Part shown: piece by piece, positions 12,212-22,760 of the stretch
Layout of the letters: each line of letters opens with the position of its first letter
Position numbering within the stretch: the stretch's first letter is position 1
Source of the DNA: Pinus tabuliformis
Lineage: Eukaryota > Streptophyta > Pinopsida > Pinales > Pinaceae
Length of the DNA: 64,000 bases
NCBI GenBank assembly: GCA_031772625.1
Contig: CM062820.1
Coordinates: 90,318,988 to 90,382,987, forward strand
Direction: 5' to 3'
Position numbers and translations under genes: made by a program
The notes under the pieces: model-generated
Database searches by the model: none
What the model saw: the letters and a program-made list of their open reading frames with translations, nothing else
Told to the model about the DNA's origin: nothing

Positions 12212-13689
12212 CTAAAGACGATCGAGCTCCCTTTGCCTCTTTTGCTTCTTGATTGCCTTCCTCAATTTCGCCTTCAAATTCCTGATTCGGGCCTTGCACA
12301 CTTTGTTGCGCGCCATGTAGTGAAAAGCCATGTGTCTCAGCAGTGCATGGTCTTTGTCAGATTTTTCCAAAAGCCTCTCTAAGTGAATGTTCACTCTCTC
12401 AAGATTGGCCTCCCGATCCTCATTAATTTCTTGCTCCAATGATGTGAGCTCAACTCTTCTCCTTTGTGCAGCTTGGCGATGCTCACGAATGTTTTGTAGC
12501 TCCATGATCGCTTTTTGATCCTCAAGTTATTTGTTCCTCTACTCCAAGTATTTCATGGTCCACTTAGCCCTCTCCAAGTCAAGGGATAAGGCTTTGATCT
12601 CGGATTGCTGCTCCTGGATGATCTCTCTAAGTTTGGTGCTTTGTGGACCTGTATCTGTATCATCATCATGAAGGAGAATGAACTCGGTCTCTTGTTCACC
12701 TGATGGCTCACCTGAAGGCCCCTCATCCTGCATTGGATCCTTGCCTTTTTCCTGTACCTGTGATGCTGATGGAGGAAGCGAGGCCCCTTCCACCCCGGGT
12801 GGAGATAACACTCGCTTTGCCGCTGCAAACAAATGTCTGGTGCCTCTCTGATATGTGATAAAAACCGGCACACTAGCATTCTCATGGCGCTCATACTGAT
12901 GAGAAGGTTCACCCTCATGTTTAACCTCTGATACTCCCCGTGAAGCTATGAAGAAGTCACGAGAGATGAAATCATCCCAAGTGATGCCCTGCAATCTTAT
13001 TGATGAACCACCAAAATCTTTATAAGAGCAAAATGATATACACTGTTAAGTTGCTGCTGAGGGGTTTTACGCTGTATAAAGGTGGTCATCCTCTCAATGT
13101 TCTGGCAAATGAAATACAGAATGTTCATCATCTGTACCCTGGTGAAATGCATGAGCAACTTGATGTGATAAGCATAAAGACGAGAGAACCGTCCCTCACA
13201 GCTGAAATATTTCATGATCAATCTCATTAGTGGAGCATATTCATCTTTCAGATACTGGAATGGGAACACTCTCTTGAGCTGCCTCAAGCAACTGGTTTTA
13301 ATGTATGGCTCATAATGTTGCCAATCAATCTTTTGTTTCTTGTGCCATGGTTCACCAATGTTCGGTATACCGGTTGCTAATGAGACAGATTCTGGTGTAA
13401 GTGTGAAAGTGACACCAGCTAAGATAGCTTGATCTCCATGCAAGTGCAGCACAAAAAGACGAGCCAACTCACGATGAAATTGGACACTTGCCACCCTTTG
13501 ACAAAACTCATAGCATGACTGATGCTGAAAACACTGCATAGCAAGAGAGTAGGCCTGCAATTCTGTGAGGGTGATCGGTTCTTCCCTAACATGTCTGCCA
13601 CTCTTATGTGGCCTCTGGGGTGCCTGTTCTTCCAAGGGAGAGTCACTTTGGGTTTCTACATCATAGTCCGACGAATGATTAGATGCCAT
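12212..13689 (-). pseudogene. Long reading frame inside the gypsy-1 LTR, plant-mobile-domain-like protein with C-terminal coiled coil
   Basis: Begins at the ATG at 13689 and runs 230 codons to TAA at 12997. After one frameshift it continues from about 12994 to 12539 and, in the same frame past a TAG and a TAA, to 12212, giving about 490 residues in all. The first part has the look of the retroelement-associated plant mobile domain proteins (a hydrophobic core near VTFTLTPESVSLATGIP). The middle is Pro/Ser/Glu-rich and acidic. The last about 90 residues are Arg/Lys/Glu-rich with heptad character, a likely coiled coil. Both later stops are at positions that fit Gln codons. It is in the same orientation as the element. 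Function is unknown; I infer an accessory protein of the element. Confidence 0.6.
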
Positions 13690-14509
13690 GACTGCTGGAC
13701 AAACTACCTCAAAGACAAAATGACTGCTGTGTATAAACTGTGCTTGAATTGCTCTTTTGGTGTTGTATTCAAATTTCTGCCACCAAGGGAAAAAAAAAAT
13801 GCAACAGGGACTGTTAGGGATTGTTAGGAAGGGGAAACAATATTGAGGAATGGGAATTATTGGGAGAAATTTAATAGGGAAATATGGGAGAGGGTTTGAG
13901 GGATTGATGTATAGGAATAGGGTTTAGGGTTTGGGATTAGTTGTATAGGTTATGATGTGTAAGGTTAAAGGATTTGGGATAGAGTATGTAGGGGAAGGGA
14001 GTAGTGAATTTAGGTGATAGGGATTTAGGGATTAGTGAAAATAAGGGAACAATGGAGGGAGACAAAATCTTGGTGGCAAAACAGTGAATTTTAAACCTGG
14101 CTGCAATTGGCTTGAGGATATTTAGAAGTAGGTTTTGAAAATTTTTGTTGCAACCACTATCACCCATAAACCACCGTCTCCTATCATAAAACTTGATGCA
14201 AAAACAAGATAGCAAGCCTACCTGGCAAATCTAGGCCAAGTATGAGCAATTTGGTGAAGTTTCCAACAATTTTCAGGCTTGAGGCTATATGCGCCACGCT
14301 CAAAACCCAGTGTGCCGTGCTCTTTATGTGCATCGCGCCCCTTAGAATTTACACTGGGAGGAAATCCCCAATGCACCACGCGCTCTATGTGCGCCGCGCC
14401 AGTTAGCTGCGGGCCTGTTCTCTCCAAAACACACATTGCTCTCAAAAATTCGCCTTGAAACGTTTTTCACCAACCTTGGAATGCAAAATGACTTTCATCT
14501 TCATGGAAA

Positions 14510-14518
14510 AACTTTATA
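14510..14518 (-). promoter_or_regulatory. Candidate TATA box in the gypsy-1 LTR
   Basis: Minus-strand TATATAAAG, about 650 bp inside the LTR start and about 820 bp upstream of the LTR reading frame at 13689. If used, that frame would be the first one on the element's transcript. Confidence 0.4.
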
Positions 14519-15165
14519 TAGACATCAATTTGATTTTTGTCTCTCCAAAACCCATTTTGTAATGTTTTGCAATTGACACTTTTTCACAATTAATAGAACT
14601 TTGACCTTTTTGTTTCCTCCTTGATTTTTGGTTGAAATAATGAATTTCTTGGCAATTTTTTGTAGGGATAGCTGACATGGAATTTGGAAAAGGAGACCAG
14701 GGCTACGCCTGGAGAATTCAAGAACTGAAAATTTTGAAAAATTATTACAAAAAATGAAATGTCGACTTATCTTCAAAACAGAGTTTTGAAGAGAAGTCAT
14801 AATCCATCCATATGACGATAAGAATCTCTTGAGATAACAACTTATCAAGGACCTCCCTCTGGCCTGCTGGCTTTATTAGACTTTGTCGAAGACCAAATTG
14901 ACTCACCCTAGACCTAATGACTAAAATGACTGTTATGACCTAGAAAATGCAACAGGACTGCAAATGACTTTTAAGATTCAATTTTGATGGACAGACCTGA
15001 GCCAACAGTGCAAATCATGAGGGGGATGAATGACAAAAGCCCTTCCGTTAGATTTATGGCATGCTCCTAACGAAATGAAACTGATCGAAATCGATGGGCA
15101 CCTAAACATGAAATGAAAAAAGAGTTTTGATCTCTAACGGAGGGATGACCAGACCGACTCTAACA

Positions 15166-15897
15166 CCCACCTCCATTGTCACTCTTGAGAGCCTTAACCT
15201 TTTTGTCGATCTCTTTCTCAACTAGTGCCTTGAATTCTACAAATTTTGATAATGTCTCATCCTTTTGCCGCACAAAGAATATCCAACACTTTCATATGAA
15301 ATCATCAATAAAAATAACATAATATTTATATATGGAAGTGGAGGCTGTCAATAAGGGTCCACAAACATCAAAGTGGTCTCTCTCCAAGACTGCATTTTCT
15401 TTGTCGTCTCAATCATGGAATGTGGATTTTACATACTTCCCCAAGGTATAACCCTTGCAGATATCCTACTTCTCAAGTGATCTTTTAGGGAGGCCAGTGG
15501 TTATTTTCTACATAATTTTAACGGCATCATGGTGCAAATAACCAAGTCATATGTTCCAGAGCTCACCAACATCTCGACTTTGCAGTTTCTCTGCATTAAT
15601 ACTTAATGCAACACAATATTTCACATAAAGTTTGTACTGGTTCTTCACACGAACCCTCATCTGCTTCACTTACTCAATAGCTATATGTTTCAAAAAGGAT
15701 TTACCTTTACTGAAAATAACATCATAGCCATGATCTTCCAAAACTTCTACAAATATGAGGTTCTTCTTTAGTCCTAGTATAAACATGACATTTTTGAGAT
15801 GAAGAGGGGATGCCGAATCCATGTTAAAGGCTACTGTACCAATATTGGTAGCACTGTACCTTCTATCTTCCCCAAGCTTAATATGCATTTGGAGATC
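15166..15897 (-). pseudogene. copia-2 protease C-terminus and integrase N-terminus
   Basis: Reading on the minus strand from 15897: the part of a copia protease that follows the active site (HIKLGEDRRYSAT), the turn LHLKNVMFILGLKKNL, then the integrase zinc region and the beginning of the core (YVIFIDDF, LKSDNGG). The last motif is cut at 15166 by gypsy-1. Several in-frame stops and one missing zinc ligand are seen. Confidence 0.85.
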
Positions 15898-16976
15898 TGT
15901 TACACAGTAATTTGTCACCATTTGTCACCGTCCCTGTTACCCCTTTCCCATACTTTGGAGGACTCATTTCGGGACCTGTGAGAAGTGACATAACTTGAAA
16001 ACACTTGCATTATGTTCCCCTAAGTATGGACTTCATATGCCTTGAAGACATCTCCTCCAGAATATCCTTAAAAAGTCCCCTTTTTCCATTAGTGTGGATC
16101 CACAGTGTATTACCCGCGCCAATGGGGGAAATCCTCCATAAAGGGCGCGCCAGTTGGCGCTTTGTCTCAGAGTTATACCCGCGCCAACCGAGTTTGGAAA
16201 AGCTTTTTAACAAACGCATGCCCGAAGGTTTTTTCCTTTCGACTCATGAAGCTTTTTAAGGATAATGCCAATCTCATGGATGTCGAGATTCATCATATCT
16301 CCCTTTCCTCTATCCATAATAGCTTTTCAAGGATAATGCCAATCCCATGGATGTCTTGATTCATTGTATCTCCTCCTCCTCCTCCATCTATAAAAGCTTG
16401 TTCTATTGCATTTGACAAGCTAGTTTTTGAGCATAGGGAGAATTATATTGTCAGAAGTCTGAGAGATTGCTGTAAGAGTCTTCTTTGCATTCATAATCAA
16501 AGAGAGAGAGGCTTGTTCCCGATCCTGACAAGCTTTGCAAGACATATGTAGCTGATCACCCAGCCAAAGGAGGATTTGACGTCAGAACTACGGTTGTATT
16601 CTCCTTTGTTGATTATCAATAATAGATGACTATCATTATGGTTCCATTCTTGTTGTTCATTGTGATGATGTTTGAGGTATATCTTTTCTGACCGATATAT
16701 AATTGTGTCTATTGGATTTTATGCTTGTATTCGTGTCGTTCCTTGCATGTGCAGGTGTCAATTCACGGATATCATGAGGATCGTGACCGGACGGAGCAAA
16801 GGAACGGGAGCATCAACTCTTCTACAACACTAGCGTTGGAATCCAAGTAGGCTCTCATAATCCACCTTTAATTTGCAATTAGGAACTTGCGTGATAGCAT
16901 TGTTTGATTGTTGCTAGACCCATTTTGGGCTAATGGGGATCGCCTCTGTCCGCAGAGGGGATTTACCTCTCCAACA
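15898..16976 (+). mobile_element. Solo LTR with perfect AGATC target duplication
   Basis: A 1079-bp insertion interrupts copia-2 between two halves of its protease. It starts TGTTACA, ends CCAACA, and is flanked by identical AGATC (15893-15897 and 16977-16981). It has no coding domains, so it is an LTR left by recombination between two LTRs. A TATAAA box lies on the plus strand at about 16388-16393, which gives the orientation. Two imperfect tandem copies of a segment containing AGGATAATGCCAAT (about 16258 and 16333) precede it, and a CGCGCCA motif is repeated near 16110-16190. Confidence 0.9.
16388..16393 (+). promoter_or_regulatory. TATA box of the solo LTR
   Basis: TATAAA preceded by a (CTC)n pyrimidine tract, about 490 bp into the LTR. 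It marks the U3/R side and so the plus orientation of the lost element. Confidence 0.6.
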
Positions 16977-17970
16977 AGATCTTTCTTTTCCAGGTCACTG
17001 AAAAACTCTCTACACCTTGTCATGTAGAACGAGGCACCTGAGTCCAAGTACCACACACTCCCCATCACAGTGGTGGCCATGCATGTAGTCAGGGTGAATT
17101 CTAATTTGAAATGCAAAGCCAATGATTCACCTGTTGTTCCTCTTGAGTTCTTCTTGCTAGACCTTTTGTGTGGACATTTTGTAGCATAGTGTCCCAATTC
17201 ATGAAAATTAAAGCATTTTATTTTCGATAAGTCTTTCTTCTTCAATAAGGATGGAATCTGGTTTGGTTTGAGATTTATTCCCTTTTCCCTTCTTTCCCTT
17301 CCCAACCAATGCAAAATTCTCTTCATCCTCTCCCGTGGATGAACCTCCATCTCTGGTATTTCGCTTAATTTCTTCTTGTACCAAATCAGACCATAATAAT
17401 TCCAAATTTGGTAATTTTTCCCTTCCATTCATTGAGTCTTAGTCACTGTGTCAGGATTTTGGAAGGCCTAGAAGAGCTAGGCTCACTAGGTCACCTTTTG
17501 CAACATTCACACAAACCCATCCAAGCTCATCTCGAACTTGTGTAAATATGGTGAGATACTGCATAATAGTTTCATTCTTCTGCATCTTAATGTTTCAAAT
17601 TTTGTCTTTCAGGGCCAATTTTCTGTAGTCAATGCTATTTTATAATATCTCATTTAATGCCTTCCACATGGAAAATGATGTCTCTTTTCCATGGATATTT
17701 GAGACAATGTGGTTTCTCACTCCCTCCAGGATTATTCTCCTCTCCTTAGATACATCTTTATTCCATTGGGCTAAGTTCTTGGCATAAACTCATCCTGGTT
17801 TTTGAATGTTTGTCTTGACATAATCCAACAATCCATTTTCATCAAGCACTACCTCCATGCGATACTTCCAAGAAATGAAATTCGAGTTGCCTTCCAAGGC
17901 ATACTCTAATATTAGTCTATCTAAGGCAATTCTCCCAACTATAAGGAAATACCACTACAATGAAGTTGAA
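16977..17970 (-). pseudogene. gag: copia-2 gag and protease active site
   Basis: Minus-strand gag of the DUF4219/UBN2 type (features such as NSNFISWKYRMEVVLDENG and IMQYLTIFTQVRDELGW) followed by a zinc knuckle and the protease active site YLDSGAS. The second Cys of the knuckle is Phe. The frame is broken by several stops and shifts between 17430 and 17970. The start codon cannot be fixed. The protease continues on the other side of the solo LTR at 15897. Confidence 0.85.
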
Positions 17971-18023
17971 AATTCAAACCTCCTGAGGAAAAAATTCAAA
18001 ATTCTTATTCTAATGTGAATCCT

Positions 18024-18035
18024 TCTCTAATACCA
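18024..18035 (-). promoter_or_regulatory. Primer binding site of copia-2
   Basis: Minus-strand TGGTATTAGAGA resembles the initiator tRNA-Met site TGGTATCAGAGC with two changes, one of them C to T. It abuts the LTR end. Confidence 0.75.
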
Positions 18036-18519
18036 TGTAGAAATTTGATAGAAACTGCAACTTCTTAAGAATTCTAACTAAAAATCATGAGACCCAATTC
18101 TACTTTATTAATTTGCGAAATGAAATTCATAATTTAGAACATGTATAGACATGGAATAAGAAAAATCACAAATACAAAGTTATTTAGGGGAACCCAACTA
18201 GGAAATACCCCTCAATCTTGTTTGCATTAATCAATAAATTGAGAAACTATTACAATTGCTAGCTCCAGCTCTAAGCTCAACTTGCAAAAGAATAAATGTT
18301 CTCTTGCTCAATGAAAAATCTTTGGCCAATGCTTAGCCAAATATTTTCTCACCAAGGCCCCTATTTCCTTGTGCAAATCTTGAGGAAATTAACCCCTATT
18401 CTTTAGGAATTTCCTCCAAGATGATTGCGTAATTCCCAAGGATTGATCACTGATTGCATGCAACACCTGTAAACTCAACACTAGTTTACAACTGATGTTA
18501 CACTGCCTTGGAATCTACA
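18036..18519 (-). repeat. 5' LTR of copia-2
   Basis: A 484-bp stretch next to the primer site. On the minus strand it begins TGTAGA and ends TCTACA, a perfect six-base inverted terminal repeat. The right edge is inferred from this and has no second LTR to confirm it. Confidence 0.65.
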
Positions 18520-18552
18520 TCGAAACTGAGAAATTCAAATTCCTTTAATTCA

Positions 18553-19396
18553 TGTTCGGGCCTTTGTTAATTTTGAATGATTTTGACCAGTTTTGACTGA
18601 CCGAAGGGCGGGAAAGAGAAAAATGGAAACAACAATTGGGTGGTGGAACGAACAGTTTTGGAGGAGTGGTGGCAAGGTGATAGTAGAAGGAAAAGGCAGC
18701 CAAGGAGATGGGAAGGCGTAGAAGCAGCCAAGAGAGAAAGCAACCGAGTGAGAATTGGCAGTCCAGGCAGCCGAGAAGGACATAAAAAGGGAAGACCAGA
18801 GAGGAAGAAGGATTTAGTTGTAGAAGAGGTACACAGTTGCAGATGTCGAATGAGAGAGTGTCGGGATCTAAGGGACTTGGTTGCGGAACTGATCTAATCC
18901 AAGCGAATGAGCTAGGTATTTTATGTAATGTTTATAGCGAATGCCAGATTATGATGTATTCTTTTATGATAAGTTAATATAAGACAGAGTTGATGGTTGT
19001 TGAGACTTCTAATGTATTGAGTATCATTCTTAGTGGGCCCATTAAAATTTTGAATAGTCTATTTGTTGCACGTAGATGGTAATTCATAGATTGATGCAAG
19101 GATGCTGTTAGTTTTGCATTCTTTATAATGGATCTACGCATATGATTTAAGGATATTGTTATCTCTGTTTCATGTATTATGGATATGTATGTGTATGATC
19201 GCCTATTCCCGGTTGATATTCCCTCAACCCTATGCTGATCTCTTCTCCCTTTTGGTTGCGGCATGCCTCGGGTGAGACTCCTTGCCCTTCGGGGCGAGGT
19301 GAAAATGTCGGCATTGTCCTAGACTACAACGGACCACTATTGGCCTCCTATGCCCAAACCCAGGGTCTTTTCCCTGATGACTCTTTCAATCCAATA
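18553..19396 (+). repeat. 5' LTR of gypsy-2
   Basis: Starts TGTTCGGG and ends CCAATA (the 3' copy ends CCAACA). It aligns end to end with 29980-30852 apart from a short insertion in the latter. A CATAAAAAGG box near 18779-18788 is the candidate TATA element. Confidence 0.9.
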
Positions 19397-19398
19397 AA

Positions 19399-19416
19399 TG
19401 GTTCCGTGGTCGGGAC
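19399..19416 (+). promoter_or_regulatory. Candidate primer binding site of gypsy-2
   Basis: TGGTTCCGTGGTCGGGAC starts two bases after the LTR. It resembles the tRNA-Asp type site of several plant gypsy elements with mismatches; the tRNA assignment is uncertain. Confidence 0.5.
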
Positions 19417-20732
19417 CCGAAGTGGAGAGAACTGGTTCAGAATATGGTGTCAAGGGTATTTAAAAGAGAGATCAGAGATTGGTGGAACCATAAATTAGAT
19501 CAATTTGTGGCAGAGAAAGTTGTTAGCAGGAATCAATCGATCGACAAAGTAAGTGAGGGGATTTTATACACTGATAGCATAGATGACCAGTATGAAATTT
19601 TCTAGTGCAAGTTCCCTAAGGACCTATACAATTGGTTGAGAGAGATGAAGAGGTAGAGTTGGTCAAGTGGCTCGGCGACAATTTGCCATAGTTGGAATCC
19701 ATCTTATACTACATTATTACAGCAGCTGGATAACGATCGAACGAGGGCATTCGATTTCTGGGTGAAGACTACGGTGGAGGGGTACGTGGTCGAGTTTGTT
19801 GTGGAGAGCTACTAGTCCTTCTCAAAGGCAGAGGCTGTGTTCAGCTCCGAGCTGAGGGGGGAGTTGATAAGGGAAGTCTTGATGTGGATTAAGATGTTTT
19901 TGGTAGAGGAAGGACTGTTATCTTGACTCACTGCCGGGATGGAAGCATAAAACCCCAGTATCGGGGGAAGGAATTAGAAGGGGAAATGTTGCCTACAAAG
20001 GGATAGGGATGCTGTGAGGGGATGGATGCAGAAGGATTGAAGAGAGCTAGGGATGTTAGAGCACAGAGGAGGGAACTACTAGTGGACAAGTGGCAGGCAA
20101 GAGCGGCTTAGGCTCTAGGGAAGAGAAGGAGGGGACCCCACCAAATAGGAGTGGTGATGGGAAAACCCCGAGTTGAGATGAGGGGAGAAGATGATGCTAG
20201 GCAACCCAAGTGTGGGAGAGAGGAATATTGGAACCAGGAAAAGGAAGAAGGATGTTTTTTACAAGTTGCAGAAATAGGATAGCAACAAGAGACTGGAGGA
20301 GGATTGTCTCAGAAGGTTGCAGAAATGGAATTGCAACATGGAATGGACGGGGGATCTTCCCTGCAGGTTGCAGATGTAGACTCGTGAGATCAGAAACCAT
20401 ATTTGCATGAGGAAAGAGATGACAAAAATGTGGGCGATGGGATGAGGAGGTTGTTTGACGAGGAAGAAGCATCCATCAAAATTCAGCAGCCCCAACCCCG
20501 AAATATAAGTGGAATTTTCCCCGACCTTCCCCTAGTACTTTATCACAAACCAGAAGAATTTTCCATTAGCTTAGCTAAGGCAGTGAAAGTATATAGTGTG
20601 CGAGAGAAATACATGACCAGTCTCAATATTGGAAGTAGTACAAGAACCGGCTATAGCAGTAACCTAGGATTACAGGGATCCCAACAGTCGAGAAGCAAAG
20701 GTTTTGTGTTGTTAGCCCATACTTAGAGCATT
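19417..20732 (+). other. Leader region of gypsy-2
   Basis: About 1.3 kb, purine-rich on the plus strand, with only short broken frames. At about 20255-20385 a unit containing GGTTGCAGAAAT is repeated two to three times at roughly 55-60 bp spacing. No domain recognised. Confidence 0.5.
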
Positions 20733-21770
20733 ATGGTGGGATCATTTACTAGATACCCAGAATTTGTAGGAAGGGGGAATGAGGATGTGGAGTAGCACTG
20801 GTACCTCTACAAAGCCATCTGGAGGACTCGTCAGACTCTGGATAACGTTTAGGCGGTGGAATTCCAGACCACGCTAAAAGAATGGGCTCTACACTGGTTC
20901 ATAAAGTGGTAAAAGCAAAACCAGAATCCCACCATAGATGATATTAAAGGGGGATTTGTGTAGGAATTTAAGGTGCAACACACAAATCAACAGGGGTTAT
21001 CAGAGCTATGGGAAATTACGTAGGGGGAGGGTGAGATGGCTTGAGAGCTCATGCAAAGGCTTAAGGATGCCATCGCCAAGCTGAGTTACACCTTGGACCC
21101 AAACCACCAGCGGGACTGGTTTATCAAGGCACTCTTGCCCTTGACCAGAACACCGCTGACACAACAAAAGATAGGAACCCTGTAGGATGCATTGGAGCAA
21201 GCTTCCCAGATAGAAGCAATGGCAGGATATCCCCATGAATACCAGGGAGGCATGAGTTTGCAAGATCCGACGATCATGGGCCTACAAAGCCAGATCGCAA
21301 ACTTGACCGAGAAGTTGAGGGATCTCTAGCCTGTACGACTAGCCAGGCCCAATGTTTGGTGCACCCATTACTTGGTGGAAGGGCATGTTGCGACGGAGTG
21401 CCCATGATTGCGGGGAATTAATCAACCAGGGGGGATGGCGGGGTCATCAGGGACCCCTCCCACCGCAGGAGTTTCGGCAGTCAGAGCGTAAGGACCCTTC
21501 CCAGGAAGGAATAATGCAAACTTCTGCGAGATTTGTAGGACATATGGACACCTTCCGCGAATGTGCCCAATTCTGCAAAAGTATTCTAATGTCCCCAATA
21601 ACAACTACTGTGAGTTCTACACATCGACAACTCATCACACCGATCAGTGTCGAGCGCTGGACGCTCTAGTAGAAAGACTGGACAGATCCACGTTCAGGGT
21701 CAATGAAGCGAGTCGAGGGGAGCGAGGAGGAAATGGATGTGGAGGAAGAAAAAGAGGATAAGACCCTTAA
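20733..21770 (+). pseudogene. gag: gypsy-2 gag with CCHC zinc knuckle
   Basis: From the ATG at 20733 a broken frame shows a gag capsid domain (FVGRGNEDVE, TLKEWALHWF, LTRTPLTQQKIG). A Cys/His box follows near 21350-21390. An intact CCHC knuckle lies at 21525-21566 (CEICRTYGHLPRMC), then a damaged one (CEFYTSTTHHTDQC). At least eight in-frame stops; several sit where Gln is likely. Frameshifts occur between 21350 and 21500. Confidence 0.8.
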
Positions 21771-22391
21771 GGTGCTACAACTGCGATCAGGAAGGACATG
21801 TCACAAGGGAATACCTGCTCCCGAGGAGACCCTGGTGTTCGTAGTGCAGAGTTAACACCCATGTGACGGAGGACTGCCCAGAGCTCATTGTGAAGTGGGA
21901 AGAGAGAACCCGACAGTGAGGGGCCAACTTGGTGAATGCTGAGCCTCAGACCGATGAGGGCTTCCCCATGACCAATATTAATATAGTCACCCGAGGAGGG
22001 AAGAAGATAGGGGAGGACTGCTATGCCAAGGACCCCCCCCTTGATCGTTAAAGTGTCGTCACCACAGAAGGCATATTAGCCTGAGCGCAAAAAATAGTAT
22101 TATCAAGAAGTAGCCAAATTGTTCGAGGGAATGACCGAAGATAGGGACACCCAAAGACCAAAAGTCCACGTGCCCACTCCCACCCAACTAATTGGGGAAT
22201 GGTTTAAATTATTATTGAATTTTTTTGAAGATGAGGCCATGCTGAAGGAATTGCGGAAAAGCTTAAAGGCCGCAGTATCCACGGAGAAAGAGGAAGTGGG
22301 ACAATGATGTGAAACCTTGCCAGAGAAAGCCTCCATGAGAGTGAAGTGGAATAAGAAAAGAAGAGGAAAGGAGTTCTGAATCAATGCACAA
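21771..22391 (+). pseudogene. gypsy-2 gag-protease linker
   Basis: A heavily interrupted stretch in which short segments look like polyprotein linker: a further Cys-rich box near 21780-21850 and an acidic segment with VHVPTPTQLI. No complete domain. Confidence 0.5.
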
Positions 22392-22760
22392 GTGGTAGGA
22401 TTCCAGATAAGGGACACCATGCTAGATTTAGCGTTGGATGTAAACATCCTACCCATGAAGACTTGGGAGGCAATGGGGAAGCCAAAACTAAAGTACTCAC
22501 CAATTCAATTAAGAATGGTGAATCAGTATTTTATATTTCCTATCAGGAGATTGGAAAATGCAGAGGTTGATGTAGCAGGGGTGAAAACACACACTGAGTT
22601 CGAAGTAATTGACATTATGGGGGATAAAGATTGATATCCAACACTCTTGGGTATTGACTAGGCATATGAAAACTATGTTGTCATAGATTTGAAGAAGGAG
22701 TTGATGATTTTTGAAGCAGATGGGCTAAGGGTAATCCAACCGTTAGACCCCTACCAAGGA
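22392..22760 (+). pseudogene. pr: gypsy-2 aspartic protease
   Basis: A retropepsin-like sequence: the LDLALDVNILPMKTW segment occupies the place of the DxGxxxNIL active-site strand but lacks the Gly. The second conserved strand, YPTLLGID, follows a TGA at 22632-22634. The damaged active site predicts an inactive enzyme. Confidence 0.75.

Larger units (their letters stand above)
4675..15165 (-). mobile_element. Ty3/gypsy LTR retrotransposon gypsy-1 (Tat/Ogre-like), 3' part outside the window
   Basis: Order on the minus strand: long LTR, tRNA-Arg-like primer site, gag, protease, an extra RNase H, reverse transcriptase, the usual RNase H, integrase. The extra RNase H and the long LTR suggest the Tat/Ogre lineage. 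Copia-1 interrupts it inside the integrase. Its right end falls within a copia integrase gene (copia-2), so it is younger than copia-2. The coding region keeps one frame over long stretches, with two frameshifts (about 8508 and 6675) and about ten stops. The flank CCCAC (15166-15170) may be the target duplication. Confidence 0.88.
10703..15165 (-). repeat. Apparent 5' LTR of gypsy-1, about 4.46 kb
   Basis: The lower edge is fixed by the primer site at 10682-10699, and the upper edge by the sudden start of copia-2 integrase sequence at 15166. On the minus strand it begins TGTTAGAG and ends CTCTAACG, an eight-base inverted terminal match with one mismatch. A TATATAAAG box lies on the minus strand at about 14510-14518. 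The interval contains a long sense reading frame (12212-13689) and several CpG-rich copies of a motif like TATGCGCCACGC. Without the 3' LTR the full extent is inferred; a shorter LTR plus another insertion is the alternative. Confidence 0.62.
15166..18519 (-). mobile_element. Ty1/copia retrotransposon copia-2, truncated and interrupted
   Basis: An old copia element on the minus strand: LTR (18036-18519), primer site, gag, protease and the start of integrase. It is broken at 15166 by gypsy-1 and at 15898-16976 by a solo LTR, with many stops. It is the oldest layer of the left nest by position. Confidence 0.85.

Noticed and set aside
13918-13936. AGGGTTTAGGGTTTGGG resembles the plant telomere repeat
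   Set aside because: Only two units; too short to count as an interstitial telomeric array.
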